Assembly (NCBI RefSeq): GCF_013394305.1 | Contig: NZ_AP019810.1 | Coordinates: 2,819,001-2,883,000, forward strand | Direction of reading: 5' to 3' | Source of the DNA: Enterococcus mundtii | Lineage (GTDB): Bacteria > Bacillota > Bacilli > Lactobacillales > Enterococcaceae | Length of the DNA stretch: 64,000 nt | In this document: positions 25,486 through 34,597 of the stretch, piece by piece | Layout: each line of letters begins with the position of its first letter | Numbering within the stretch: position 1 is the first letter of the stretch | Notes under the pieces: model-generated | Database searches by the model: none | The model's input: only the letters and a program-made list of their open reading frames with translations | Told to the model about the DNA's origin: nothing | Program-made: the position numbers and the translations under genes

Positions 25486-28077
25486 ATGGAATGGTATAAC
25501 AAGTCAACGGAAGAAACAATCAAACAAGTTCAAGTCACAGAATATATCACAGAGAGTGATCGGCTGGAACGTCAAAAAAAATATGGAAAAAATAAAATGG
25601 AAGAAAAAGATCAAACACCAGAATGGCAAAAATTCTTATCTTATTTCCATGATGCGTTGATGTACATCTTATTAGGGGCAGCGATATTGAAAGTTGCAAC
25701 TGGTGCATTGATGGAAGGTGGCATGATCTTTTTAGTTGTTTTTCTAAATGCGATGATCGGGTACTTCCAAGAACGAAAAGCAGCTTCTTCTTTAGATAGT
25801 ATCAAAGGATTATTGAGTGATAAAGCAGTGATTTTAGAAGATGGAAAAAAACGAGAGATCGATCCGGCAGACTTGGTCGTCGGCGATCAAGTAGTCTTGA
25901 CTGCTGGAGATATCGTACCAGCAGATGTTCGGATCATCGAATCATTCAATTTACAAGTGGATGAGGCGATTTTAACAGGAGAAACACATTCTGTCAGCAA
26001 AACTGTTGATAGCTTACCTGAAAATACAGAATTAGCTGAACAAGTAAATATGGCTTTTTCGGGCACTAAAGTTGAATCTGGCAATGGATTAGGTGTCGTT
26101 GTTGAAGTAGGTTCGAATACTCAAATCGGTAAAATCAGTCATTCTTTATCAACTGTTGAAGAACAAGAAACCCCGTTATTGAAGAAAATCAAGGAAATGA
26201 ATACAAGTATATTTAAAGGAATCAGTGCGTTGATTTTGTTAATTGCTCTTGTTTCGTATTTTTATTATGGTATGACATGGGGCTATATCGCTACGGCGAT
26301 CATTGCTTTGATCGTTTCTTCGATTCCAGAAGGCCTGCCGTCGATTTTAACGATCATTTTGTCGATTGGCGTGAATCGAATGGCAAAGAAGAATGCCATT
26401 GTAAAAACATTGCCTACAGTAGAAACCTTAGGTGCGATGACGGTTATTTGTTCAGATAAGACAGGGACATTGACAAAAAATGAAATGTCTTTAGTTCATA
26501 TAGCGACACTAAATGATTGGTATACGCCTGAATCATTTGCACAAGTAGCACATACAAAAGTCGAAGAATATTTGTTACAAGCAATGCATAATTGTCAAGA
26601 AACACAATTAGCAGATGGGGATTGTCCTGAAACGGGAAATGCAACAGAACTTGCATTATTACGTTATACAAATACGCAACAGGCAATAATCCATTCACCT
26701 ATTGCCAAAATTCCTTTTGATTCAACGTATAAATACATGGGGACTGTTCATGAGATCAATGGGAAAAATATCTTGTTCGTAAAAGGTGCACCGGATGTAT
26801 TGATCGAAAAAGCGGGACAACAAATGGATGCTAGAGGTATGAGCCAGTCGATCGATAAAAAACGTTGGCATAAGAAAAATGAAGATTTAGCGAGCCAAGG
26901 GCAACGTGTGTTAGCTTTTGCGATGAAAGAAATCGGCGATGAAGACTTATCTCATGATGCACTAGATGAAGCATTGACGATGATTGGCTTATGCGGTGTG
27001 ATCGACCCACCAAAAGAGTCAGCAATCGAAGCAGTGAAATCAATGCAACAAGCTGGAATACGTGTCAAAATGATCACAGGCGATCATCCACTGACAGCGA
27101 AAGCCATCGCAAAACAACTAGGATTGCAAAATCATCAAACAGCAATCACAGGAAAAGAGCTGAATCAACTGTCAGAGCAACAATGGCAACGCGCAGTAAG
27201 TGAAAACGATGTATTTGCGCGAACGACACCAGAACACAAATTGGCAATCGTTTCTTATCTGCAAGCGCAAGGTGAAATTGTTGGGATGACCGGCGATGGT
27301 GTAAATGATGCACCAGCATTGAAAAAAGCTGACGTCGGGATTGCTATGGGAATCAAAGGGAGCGATGTTAGTAAGCAAGCAGCAGATATGGTTTTAGTCG
27401 ATGATAATTTTGAGACGATCGCTTATGCAGTCAAAGAAGGACGTCGGATATTCGACAACTTGAAGAAAACGATTCTCTTTTATTTACCAACATGTTTGGC
27501 GCAAGGATTATTGTTACTATTCTCATTGATCGGAAACTCCCCATTACCTTTGACGACTGTGCAAATCCTATGGTTGAATCTAGTTGCTTCGATCACCTTG
27601 TCCTATGCTTTAGGATTTGAACGGGCAGAAAAACAAGTGATGAGTCGACGACCACGACCATTGAATGAACGGATTTTGTCACGATATGCGTTGGTGCGCA
27701 TTTTATATGTAGGGATGATCTTGACGATCTTAGGCTTAACTGCGATGGAATATGTCTCAAACGATGCACGTCAGACGGTGTTGATCAATGCGATGGTGTT
27801 TGGTCAGGCCTTCTATATGATCAATTGTCGTAGGATCAGCGAATTTAGTTTAGATAGAGGATTATGGAAAAATACCGCATTGTTTTATTCAATTGGGATC
27901 ATGATTTTGCTTCAAGCTGCGATGATCTGGTTCCCACCATTAAGAATGGCTTTAGGAACAAACCTACTATCAAGTACGGAAGTCGTCATCAGTCTTTTAC
28001 CTGGATTACTTTTATTCTTCTTAGTAGAAATCGAAAAATATGTTTTATCAGCTAGAAGTTACAGGGTAGGTGCTTGA
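25486..28077 (+). CDS. P-type cation-transporting ATPase (P2 type, probably Ca2+)
   Basis: An 863-residue pump that moves cations across the membrane at the cost of ATP. Actuator motif LTGET (163-167), phosphorylation site DKTGTLT with Asp324, ion-site segment IPEGLP (280-285), nucleotide region FVKGAPDVL and hinge GDGVNDAPAL are all present. Ten membrane segments fit the pattern. PEGLP and overall length match the SERCA/PMR1-like bacterial calcium pumps such as Listeria LMCA1, but manganese or Na/K cannot be excluded. GGAGGAG stands before the ATG. Its promoter has a MerR-type operator, suggesting induction by an inducer sensed by the neighbouring regulator. Confidence 0.93.
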   Translation: MEWYNKSTEETIKQVQVTEYITESDRLERQKKYGKNKMEEKDQTPEWQKFLSYFHDALMYILLGAAILKVATGALMEGGMIFLVVFLNAMIGYFQERKAASSLDSIKGLLSDKAVILEDGKKREIDPADLVVGDQVVLTAGDIVPADVRIIESFNLQVDEAILTGETHSVSKTVDSLPENTELAEQVNMAFSGTKVESGNGLGVVVEVGSNTQIGKISHSLSTVEEQETPLLKKIKEMNTSIFKGISALILLIALVSYFYYGMTWGYIATAIIALIVSSIPEGLPSILTIILSIGVNRMAKKNAIVKTLPTVETLGAMTVICSDKTGTLTKNEMSLVHIATLNDWYTPESFAQVAHTKVEEYLLQAMHNCQETQLADGDCPETGNATELALLRYTNTQQAIIHSPIAKIPFDSTYKYMGTVHEINGKNILFVKGAPDVLIEKAGQQMDARGMSQSIDKKRWHKKNEDLASQGQRVLAFAMKEIGDEDLSHDALDEALTMIGLCGVIDPPKESAIEAVKSMQQAGIRVKMITGDHPLTAKAIAKQLGLQNHQTAITGKELNQLSEQQWQRAVSENDVFARTTPEHKLAIVSYLQAQGEIVGMTGDGVNDAPALKKADVGIAMGIKGSDVSKQAADMVLVDDNFETIAYAVKEGRRIFDNLKKTILFYLPTCLAQGLLLLFSLIGNSPLPLTTVQILWLNLVASITLSYALGFERAEKQVMSRRPRPLNERILSRYALVRILYVGMILTILGLTAMEYVSNDARQTVLINAMVFGQAFYMINCRRISEFSLDRGLWKNTALFYSIGIMILLQAAMIWFPPLRMALGTNLLSSTEVVISLLPGLLLFFLVEIEKYVLSARSYRVGA

Positions 28078-28191
28078 TCATTCATATTATTGAAAAAAAC
28101 ATAGAAGGATACCAAAGTAACTAGGTGCTTTTTATTCACACTAAACCCAAGTAACGTTGGAAGAAGAAACTAGTTTATAAAATAAGTTAGT

Positions 28192-28234
28192 AAAAACGTC
28201 CGAAATGAGAATGATCATTTCGGACGTTTTTTTG
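28192..28234 (+). terminator. Intrinsic terminator of the ATPase gene
   Basis: AAAAACGTCCGAAATGA pairs with TCATTTCGGACGTTTTT around GAATGA, followed by T. It lies 115 bases after the stop. Confidence 0.88.
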
Positions 28235-28335
28235 TTTTATATACCTAAACATACGCGATACGTTTTTTGTTAAATGTTCAAAGATAAAGCCCCAGTTTGT
28301 CATTGTTAATGCGAGCAACCTTAGTTAGTAGAAAG

Positions 28336-28704
28336 TTAAAAAAATTCGACAATCGATTTCGAAGAGTTTGCGTATCTTATTAGTAAATCGGCAAAACTCC
28401 CATTAAATCGCTGGATTTCTTCTTTTTGGTGAGAGCGAGGAAACAAACAAACCGTTTTTTCATTTGCTAAGAGATAATCACCATCGATCGTACGAGCCAC
28501 CAAGTGAAAGGATGAAAGGAGATTCGCGACCTCCGCTTCATCCAGGGAGTTATAATCGATTGTTCGCAGAATACTAGCTTTGAAATGTTGGTAAGAAGGG
28601 AAAAACACAAGTTCCTCATAATCGAACAGCTCGTTTTCTTCCAGCCATGCGAGTGTTTCTTCTAATGTACGATTTTGCTTCAATTGTTCAAACAATCGTT
28701 TCAC
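28336..28704 (-). CDS. Small cytoplasmic protein linked to the nuclease (possible inhibitor)
   Basis: About 122 residues, acidic at the start (LEETLAWLEENELFDYEELVFFP) and without signal or membrane segment. The frame begins directly after the nuclease stop. The GTG at 28704 has no ribosome site; a TTG at 28695 stands 5 bases after AGGTGA and may be the true start. No space separates it from the secreted nuclease gene, so the two are co-translated. Placement and size recall the B. subtilis NucA-Nin pair, in which the downstream gene encodes a nuclease inhibitor. I see no clear sequence similarity, so an immunity or inhibitor role is inference. Confidence 0.68.
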   Translation of the reverse strand: MKRLFEQLKQNRTLEETLAWLEENELFDYEELVFFPSYQHFKASILRTIDYNSLDEAEVANLLSSFHLVARTIDGDYLLANEKTVCLFPRSHQKEEIQRFNGSFADLLIRYANSSKSIVEFF

Positions 28705-29517
28705 CTACTTTTTATTTGGTATCAATACCGTAAAATCAATCGTTGGGTTATTGCCTGTTCCTTTTGTCTCTAACTCGACACTTTCAGGGATGAGTTCATC
28801 GCCAACATAATGTGGAGTAACACGATAGCGTACAGTTTCACCATGATTCAACGCCTTACGGATTTTTAGTTCATAGTAGTTCATGTAAGGATCATTTACT
28901 GGGAATTGAAACAAAGTAACTAGATTTCTTTCGTCGTCGCCACTACCACCGAACTGTTTAGCGATCAGATGTCCGCGAGAATGATCATATCTGGGTCCAG
29001 AAATAAATCCAGGAGGACGGATGTCACGGTTTGCGCTGGTTCCTGTATTGATCATTGATTTTTCCAATAAGGCATCCGCACCAGTGGGACGTCCTAATCG
29101 ATCAAGCTCATGATACTCGATCCATCCTTTGTTTGTTGAGAGCTCAGCCACATCAAAGGAAGCTGTTCCTAATTCTTGTGGCCCAGGATTGTTTCCAGTC
29201 GGTGCTAAGTCTTCTTCTTGAGGTAAGCCGTTGTTTCTTGGCTCAGATGAGTCAGGTATACTACTTGTGATAGTAGCTTCACTTTTGCTTGTACTTTCGA
29301 CTGGTTTATCAGAAGATTCCATACTATATGTATTCATGTTTGATCGTTGGTCAGTAGAAACTCCCGATTCACTCTCGATTGAAGCAGTATAACTAGATTC
29401 ACTGTAATCACTTGAGATCGGTTGTTCTACATTCAATAGATCCATTCCGATAAAGCCAATTGCGCCAAAAACAACTATAGAGATCAATGTACCCCATAGT
29501 TTTTTTAAATTTTTCAT
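28705..29517 (-). CDS. Secreted DNA/RNA non-specific endonuclease
   Basis: A 270-residue exported nuclease: a basic n-region and hydrophobic anchor (LISIVVFGAIGFIGMDLL, residues about 10-28), a Ser/Thr/Glu-rich linker to about residue 115, then a beta-beta-alpha metal nuclease domain with DHSRGHLIAKQFGG, the DRGH-type active site with catalytic histidine, and DDERNLVTLF, the asparagine metal ligand. The ATG at 29517 follows AAAGGAGGTGA; 12 further in-frame codons upstream are unlikely. It could degrade extracellular DNA for nutrients or serve in DNA uptake or killing. Anchor rather than cleaved signal is possible. Confidence 0.9.
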   Translation of the reverse strand: MKNLKKLWGTLISIVVFGAIGFIGMDLLNVEQPISSDYSESSYTASIESESGVSTDQRSNMNTYSMESSDKPVESTSKSEATITSSIPDSSEPRNNGLPQEEDLAPTGNNPGPQELGTASFDVAELSTNKGWIEYHELDRLGRPTGADALLEKSMINTGTSANRDIRPPGFISGPRYDHSRGHLIAKQFGGSGDDERNLVTLFQFPVNDPYMNYYELKIRKALNHGETVRYRVTPHYVGDELIPESVELETKGTGNNPTIDFTVLIPNKK

Positions 29518-29643
29518 TCGTTCACCTCCTTTGTTAGTATAATCCAAAACCAAGCGGACTAAAAGTGAAAACTTTATCCAAAGTAGGTTAATTATATAGG
29601 TTAGTATGATATGATAATCTTGTACACAAAGGAGGCGAATGAG

Positions 29644-30168
29644 ATGATAGGAGGAATCGCAATCATCACGATTTACTGGTACGTTTTACTCATATGCGCT
29701 GGGGTTGCAGTGTTACTTGTTATTTTTGGAGATGTCTTTGATTTCGATGGACCTATTGATCCGATGCTGATCGTTCCCTGGTTGACTTTTACCAGTTTAT
29801 TAGGTTATTTAGGTGAATCCTTGACCAACCAGTCCTCATTAGTGATTTTCGTGATCAGCGCGATTATTGCAACCGTTTTAGTTTTTTTGTTGAATTTTTA
29901 TATCTTGATGCCGATGAAGCACGCAGAATCGACGCTATCAACTTCTGAAAAAACATTAGAAGGTCAAATCGCGACAGTGGTGACCCCGATACCGATCCAG
30001 GGAATGGGAGAAATCCAATTAAAAAGTGTTACTGGTTCAATCAGTCGCCCTGCTTGTTTTTATACGCCCCAAGAGAAAATGATCGGACGTGGCGAAAAGG
30101 TTTTGATCATTGAAGTAAGAGACCGTGTTTGTTATGTTACACCGTACGAAAGTATGTTGAAAATGTAA
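29644..30168 (+). CDS. NfeD-like membrane protein
   Basis: A 174-residue protein with three to four membrane segments in the first 100 residues and a C-terminal OB-fold-like domain (GQIATVVTPIPIQGMGEIQL; GEKVLIIEVRDRVCYVTPYE). This is the short NfeD type that partners with flotillin (B. subtilis YuaF-FloT). The ATG at 29644 follows AAAGGAGG by 7 bases; the frame is open to 29611. Only 13 bases separate it from the flotillin gene, so they form an operon. Confidence 0.9.
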   Translation: MIGGIAIITIYWYVLLICAGVAVLLVIFGDVFDFDGPIDPMLIVPWLTFTSLLGYLGESLTNQSSLVIFVISAIIATVLVFLLNFYILMPMKHAESTLSTSEKTLEGQIATVVTPIPIQGMGEIQLKSVTGSISRPACFYTPQEKMIGRGEKVLIIEVRDRVCYVTPYESMLKM

Positions 30169-30181
30169 AGGAGTGGAAGAA

Positions 30182-31663
30182 ATGGAAATATCTGGAGTGT
30201 TTGTTGCAATTGTTTTAGCAGTGTTGATCGTTTTAATGTTATTAATCGTCTTTGTCGCTAAGTACCAAACGGCAAAGCCTGACGAAGCATTGATCATCAG
30301 TGGTAGTTACTTGGGAAGTAAAAATGTCCATGCCGACGAGAGTAACAATAAAATCAAAATCGTCCGCGGTGGAGGTGCATTCGTATTACCAGTTTTCCAA
30401 CGTTCGAATCGCATCAGTTTATTATCAAGCAAATTAGACGTGTCTACCCCAGAAGTTTATACAGAGCAGGGTGTGCCGGTGATGTGTGACGGTACTTCGA
30501 TCATCAAGATCGGTTCTTCTGTCGAAGAAATTGCGACAGCAGCGGAACAATTTCTAGGGAAAACGCGAGAAGAACTTGAAAATGAAGCCCGTGAAGTCTT
30601 AGAAGGTCATTTGCGGTCGATCCTAGGTTCGATGACAGTAGAAGAAATTTACCAAAATCGTGACAAATTCAGCCAAAGTGTGCAAGAAGTTGCCTCGGTG
30701 GATCTAGCAAAAATGGGCTTGATCATTGTTTCGTTCACGATCAAAGAAGTCCGTGATAAAAATGGTTATTTGGATTCTTTGGGGAAACCACGGATTGCTC
30801 AAGTCAAACGTGATGCAGATATTGCAGAAGCAGAAGCACTAAAAGAAACGCGTATCAAAAAGGCGGAAGCAGAGAAAGAATCTCAAGCCGCAGAATTACA
30901 ACGCCAAACAGAGATCGCCGAATCTTTAAAAGAAAAAGAATTGAAATTAGCTGCCTATAAACAGGAGCAAGATGTGGCACGAGCAAAAGCTGACCAAGCG
31001 TATAATTTAGAAAGTGCCAGAGAACAACAACAAGTAATCGAACAAGAGATGCAAGTAAAAGTCGTCGAACGTCAAAAACAAATCGAATTAGAAGAAAAAG
31101 AAATCATTCGTCGTGAAAAACAATACGATTCTGAAGTGAAGAAAAAAGCCGATGCGGATCGTTACGCCAAAGAACAAGAAGCCCAAGCACAAAAAGTCAA
31201 AGAAGTGACTGAGGCAGAAGCAGAACAATTTAGAATCGAAGCCTTAGCCCAAGCCCAAGCCAACCAAACTCGTTTAGCTGGACAAGCCGAGGCAGAAGCC
31301 ACGTTAGCAAAAGGGAAAGCGGAAGCAGAAGCAAAACAAAAAATCGCAGATGCGTTCAAAGAATACGGAGAAGCTGCTGTGCTTAGCATGGTGATCGAAA
31401 TGTTGCCTCAATTGATGCGTGAAGCGGCACAACCGCTAGGCAATATCGAAAAAATCTCTGTTGTTGATACAGGAAACTCCTCAGGTGAAGCAGGTGGCGC
31501 CAATCGAGTGACAAGCTATGCGACAAACTTATTGTCGACGACACAAGAAACGTTGAAAGAAACAACTGGATTGGACATCAAAGATATCATTGAGAATCTT
31601 TCCACTCGTGGAAATTCTAGACAATTGAATGTCTATGAAGGATCAAATGAACCGAAAGAATAA
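30182..31663 (+). CDS. floT: Flotillin family protein
   Basis: A 493-residue membrane scaffold protein: an N-terminal hydrophobic segment (VLAVLIVLMLLIVFVA, about 8-28), the SPFH/band 7 domain to about residue 215, and then a long coiled coil rich in EAEA and KAEAE repeats (about 215-400), ending in a glycine-containing region. It organises membrane microdomains in the inner leaflet. The ATG at 30182 follows AAAGGAG by 8 bases. Order NfeD-flotillin is that of B. subtilis yuaF-yuaG. Terminator downstream. Confidence 0.92.
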   Translation: MEISGVFVAIVLAVLIVLMLLIVFVAKYQTAKPDEALIISGSYLGSKNVHADESNNKIKIVRGGGAFVLPVFQRSNRISLLSSKLDVSTPEVYTEQGVPVMCDGTSIIKIGSSVEEIATAAEQFLGKTREELENEAREVLEGHLRSILGSMTVEEIYQNRDKFSQSVQEVASVDLAKMGLIIVSFTIKEVRDKNGYLDSLGKPRIAQVKRDADIAEAEALKETRIKKAEAEKESQAAELQRQTEIAESLKEKELKLAAYKQEQDVARAKADQAYNLESAREQQQVIEQEMQVKVVERQKQIELEEKEIIRREKQYDSEVKKKADADRYAKEQEAQAQKVKEVTEAEAEQFRIEALAQAQANQTRLAGQAEAEATLAKGKAEAEAKQKIADAFKEYGEAAVLSMVIEMLPQLMREAAQPLGNIEKISVVDTGNSSGEAGGANRVTSYATNLLSTTQETLKETTGLDIKDIIENLSTRGNSRQLNVYEGSNEPKE

Positions 31664-31668
31664 CTTAA

Positions 31669-31703
31669 GAAAGACTCAAAGGATCATGTCCTTTGAGTCT
31701 TTT
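31669..31703. terminator. Bidirectional terminator
   Basis: AAGACTCAAAGGA pairs with TCCTTTGAGTCTT around TCATG, with T following. It separates flotillin from the convergent gene. Confidence 0.85.
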
Positions 31704-31712
31704 GTTGGTTCG

Positions 31713-32309
31713 CTATTTATTTTCATTTTGCTCACGGATCTGTGCTTTTACTTCTTCAAGACTTTCAAGTAAAGCCTGCTCTTTTTTTCTTAATTGTTCT
31801 AAGTCCTCGACAATCTCTTCTTTTTTTTCAACTTCTGGCGGACGCAAGCAAAAATTGATACCGATAGCAATAAATGTCCCGATAAATGTATCGAAAACCC
31901 GCTCAATCGCATAGAAGGCTGACTCTCCTTGAGGGATACTTAAAGAGATTAGTAATAATGTTGCAATAGCAGCAATGATTCCAGAATTATTATTGATACC
32001 GTCAGATAAGACGATCACAATGATCACTAAAAGTGGGAGAACGATCAGTTCAACTAAAAAATCATTGTGGAAGTAACTTTTTACAAAAAAATAGAAAATA
32101 CCTAATCCGCCACCAAGTAGATTGCCAATAATACGCGAGCGACCAAAAGAAAAGGTCGTAGTCAAATCCTGGCGCAAGGAAAAAACAGCAGATAGGGCAG
32201 CAATCATTGGAATGCCACGATCAAAGAGATGAAAGATCAAAATACATAAGAAAACGGCTAAAGCACTCTTCATTGTACGCATACCAAGTCGAAAGCGTCC
32301 AAATTGCAT
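31713..32309 (-). CDS. FUSC-like membrane protein, aromatic acid exporter family (short form)
   Basis: A 198-residue protein with about five membrane segments (LAVFLCILIFHLF, FFVKSYFHND..., VLPLLVIIVIVL, AAIATLLLISLS, FIGTFIAIGINFCL) and a C-terminal coiled coil (EEIVEDLEQLRKKEQALLE). The start MQFGRFRLGMRTMKSALAVF is typical of DUF939/ArAE_1 proteins. It is half the size of full FUSC exporters. AAAGGAGA precedes the ATG. It is divergent from a related gene at 32419; the two may act as a heteromer. Substrate unknown. Confidence 0.82.
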   Translation of the reverse strand: MQFGRFRLGMRTMKSALAVFLCILIFHLFDRGIPMIAALSAVFSLRQDLTTTFSFGRSRIIGNLLGGGLGIFYFFVKSYFHNDFLVELIVLPLLVIIVIVLSDGINNNSGIIAAIATLLLISLSIPQGESAFYAIERVFDTFIGTFIAIGINFCLRPPEVEKKEEIVEDLEQLRKKEQALLESLEEVKAQIREQNENK

Positions 32310-32418
32310 AGTATACTCTCCTTTACGTTCTTTACAATATCATAACTAAACTTACCTTGGATTGCTAGTTTTTCATGAACGAATTTAGTATAATTCAATA
32401 AAAAGAAAGGAGCCGATC

Positions 32419-33384
32419 ATGCGTATTGGAATGAGAACGGTAAAAACGGTCATCAGTGTATTTGCTTCCATGTTGGTTGCAAACTACTTTTCCTTATTAT
32501 TCTGGCCATCTGCCGGTATTATTGCGTTGTTAAGCGTAGGGAATACTCGTCGCTCCACCTTGATGACTGGGATCTATCGAGTCGCTGCATTTATTGTCGC
32601 TACGCTTATTGCCTACATGTGTTTTACACTTTTGGGCTATCGAATCATCAGTTTCAGTGTCTTTCTATTATTTTTTATTCCAATCGCCGTGCGGTTCAAA
32701 TTGACAGAAGGAATCGTTGTAAACTCAGTCTTGATCACTCATTATCTTAGTGAACAAAGTATGAGTTGGCAATTGATCACAAACGAAGCAGCCTTGATGA
32801 TCATTGGTGTAGGCTTTGCTTTGTTATCTAATGTCTATATGCCAGATAGTAAAAAACGTTTAAAGGAAAATCAAATGATCATCGAAGAGCGATTTCGTCT
32901 TCTTTTGAAGAATATGGCAGACTTTTTGCTTTCTGGCGAAGCTTACGAAAATCAAGGGTTATGCAAAGAATTACAAGTTTATATTCGAGAAAGTCAAGCA
33001 TATGCACGGAATCACCAAGAGAATAACTTGCTTAGACAAAATCAATACTATGAAACCTATTTTTCTATGCGACGGGCTCAGATCAATGTGATCCAAGATA
33101 TGCAAGAAAATTTAGCTTATATCCAGGACCCAGTGCCTTATAGCGACCATATATACGGCTTGTTGATCTATACAGCTGAGACATTTTCTGAATCAAATGA
33201 TGGCAAAGAAATATTGACACGGATCGAAGAGGTCTATGGAATGTATCGTCAAATGCCATTGCCGACTACTCGAAGTGAATTTGAGGATCGTGCGGAATTG
33301 TTTCAGTTTTTACAGTCATTTAAAAGTTTTATTGAAATAAAAGTAGAATTTTCTCAGCAGATGATAGTGGATGCGGAAAAGTGA
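32419..33384 (+). CDS. FUSC-like membrane protein, aromatic acid exporter family (with ArAE C-terminus)
   Basis: A 321-residue protein. Residues 1 to about 140 carry five membrane segments beginning MRIGMRTVKTVISVFASML, similar to the start of the divergent gene. The remaining 180 residues are a soluble helical domain (ENQMIIEERFRLLLKNMADF; IEVKVEFSQQM-like end), the ArAE_1_C type. AAAGGAG precedes the ATG. The 109 bases between the divergent genes hold both promoters, so they are probably coregulated. An export role for weak acids is family inference only. Confidence 0.85.
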   Translation: MRIGMRTVKTVISVFASMLVANYFSLLFWPSAGIIALLSVGNTRRSTLMTGIYRVAAFIVATLIAYMCFTLLGYRIISFSVFLLFFIPIAVRFKLTEGIVVNSVLITHYLSEQSMSWQLITNEAALMIIGVGFALLSNVYMPDSKKRLKENQMIIEERFRLLLKNMADFLLSGEAYENQGLCKELQVYIRESQAYARNHQENNLLRQNQYYETYFSMRRAQINVIQDMQENLAYIQDPVPYSDHIYGLLIYTAETFSESNDGKEILTRIEEVYGMYRQMPLPTTRSEFEDRAELFQFLQSFKSFIEIKVEFSQQMIVDAEK

Positions 33385-33387
33385 ACA

Positions 33388-33435
33388 AATAAGACGAAGC
33401 GATGAGGAGACCATTCTCGCTTCGTCTTATTTTTA
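33388..33435. terminator. Bidirectional terminator
   Basis: AATAAGACGAAGCGA pairs perfectly with TCGCTTCGTCTTATT, with A and T runs on the two sides. It separates convergent genes. Confidence 0.9.
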
Positions 33436-33441
33436 TTTTGT

Positions 33442-34401
33442 TTATTTGTTATTCTTCCAATGCTCTTGCATATCATCTAAGAGTGCAATCACTTCGGTGG
33501 TTAAGTACAGGGAACGGTTTGGAAGTTCTCCTTCGATCATTTTTACCATATTTTCAATTTCATAATTCATTGCTTGCGCACGATGGCCACTTTCGATCAA
33601 TTCTTTTGTACCGTCAGTATACATGATTTCGGCTTGGTCAGCTCTAGGATAATCATTGATCGAGATATACCCATTTTCAAAAGCAACGATTCCGACTTTT
33701 GGCATTTTTGCTTGGAAGGTCAGGTTGATCGTAGCTAGTTCATTTTCTTTATTTTGCAAGATCGTTACAGATTGTTCATCGACACCTGTTTTAAATGGAA
33801 TCATACGAGAGGCGATGACTTCCGGTTGTGAGCTCAAAAAGAATCGAGCAAATGAAACAGCATAGGTTCCAATGTCAAGTAATGCTCCACCTGCTAAATC
33901 AGGGTTGAAGAAGCGGTTGGTCGGATCAGGTTCTTTGTAACTGCCAAAAGGTGCTTGGATCATCTTTAATGCACCTAACTTGCCTGAATCGATCATTGAA
34001 CGAAGTTGATGATACAAAGGCATGTTGAAAATCGTCATCGCTTCTGCCAAGATCAGCTGTTTTTGTTCGGCTAATTGGATGGCTTGTTGAAGTTCTGCCT
34101 TATTCATCGTGATGGCTTTTTCGCATAAGACATGTTTCCCAGCTTCCAAGGCAGGAAGGATATAGTCGATATGTTGACGATTCGGAACGGCGATATACAC
34201 GATATCAACTTCAGCATCTTGCAACATTTCATGATAATCGCCATACGCTTTTTTGATAGAATGGCGTGTAGCAAAATCCTGTGCTTTTTCCAAAGTTCGT
34301 GATGCAACAGCAACCAATTCACTTGATGTTTGATCGAAGTTTTCTGCAAATTCGTTAGCAATCGATCCTAGACCGACAATGCCCCATTGGTATTTTTTCA
34401 T
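33442..34401 (-). CDS. Gfo/Idh/MocA-family oxidoreductase
   Basis: An NAD(P)-dependent dehydrogenase of 319 residues. The Rossmann fingerprint is GIVGLGSIANEFAENF at the N-terminus, the EK motif is HVLCEKAITMNKAE near residue 95, and the C-terminal alpha/beta domain has GGALLDIGTYAVSFARFF with the catalytic-type DIGTY. Substrates in this family are sugars, inositols or related alcohols; none is indicated by neighbours. AAGGAGAG precedes the ATG. Monocistronic. Confidence 0.92.
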   Translation of the reverse strand: MKKYQWGIVGLGSIANEFAENFDQTSSELVAVASRTLEKAQDFATRHSIKKAYGDYHEMLQDAEVDIVYIAVPNRQHIDYILPALEAGKHVLCEKAITMNKAELQQAIQLAEQKQLILAEAMTIFNMPLYHQLRSMIDSGKLGALKMIQAPFGSYKEPDPTNRFFNPDLAGGALLDIGTYAVSFARFFLSSQPEVIASRMIPFKTGVDEQSVTILQNKENELATINLTFQAKMPKVGIVAFENGYISINDYPRADQAEIMYTDGTKELIESGHRAQAMNYEIENMVKMIEGELPNRSLYLTTEVIALLDDMQEHWKNNK

Positions 34402-34597
34402 TTTTCATCTCTCCTTGACGTGATATATTTAATATAAGGGTATTTAGTTGAATACTCTTGGTTTCGCTATTATTATATCAAAAAAAGGACTTCCAATCGT
34501 TTTGAAGAATTGCTTTCTAAAAAAAGGTGAAAGAAATGTTCTAATAGATGATTTTTTACCTTAATTTAAGTAGAATAAGAAGGAGGAGGAGATTGCG

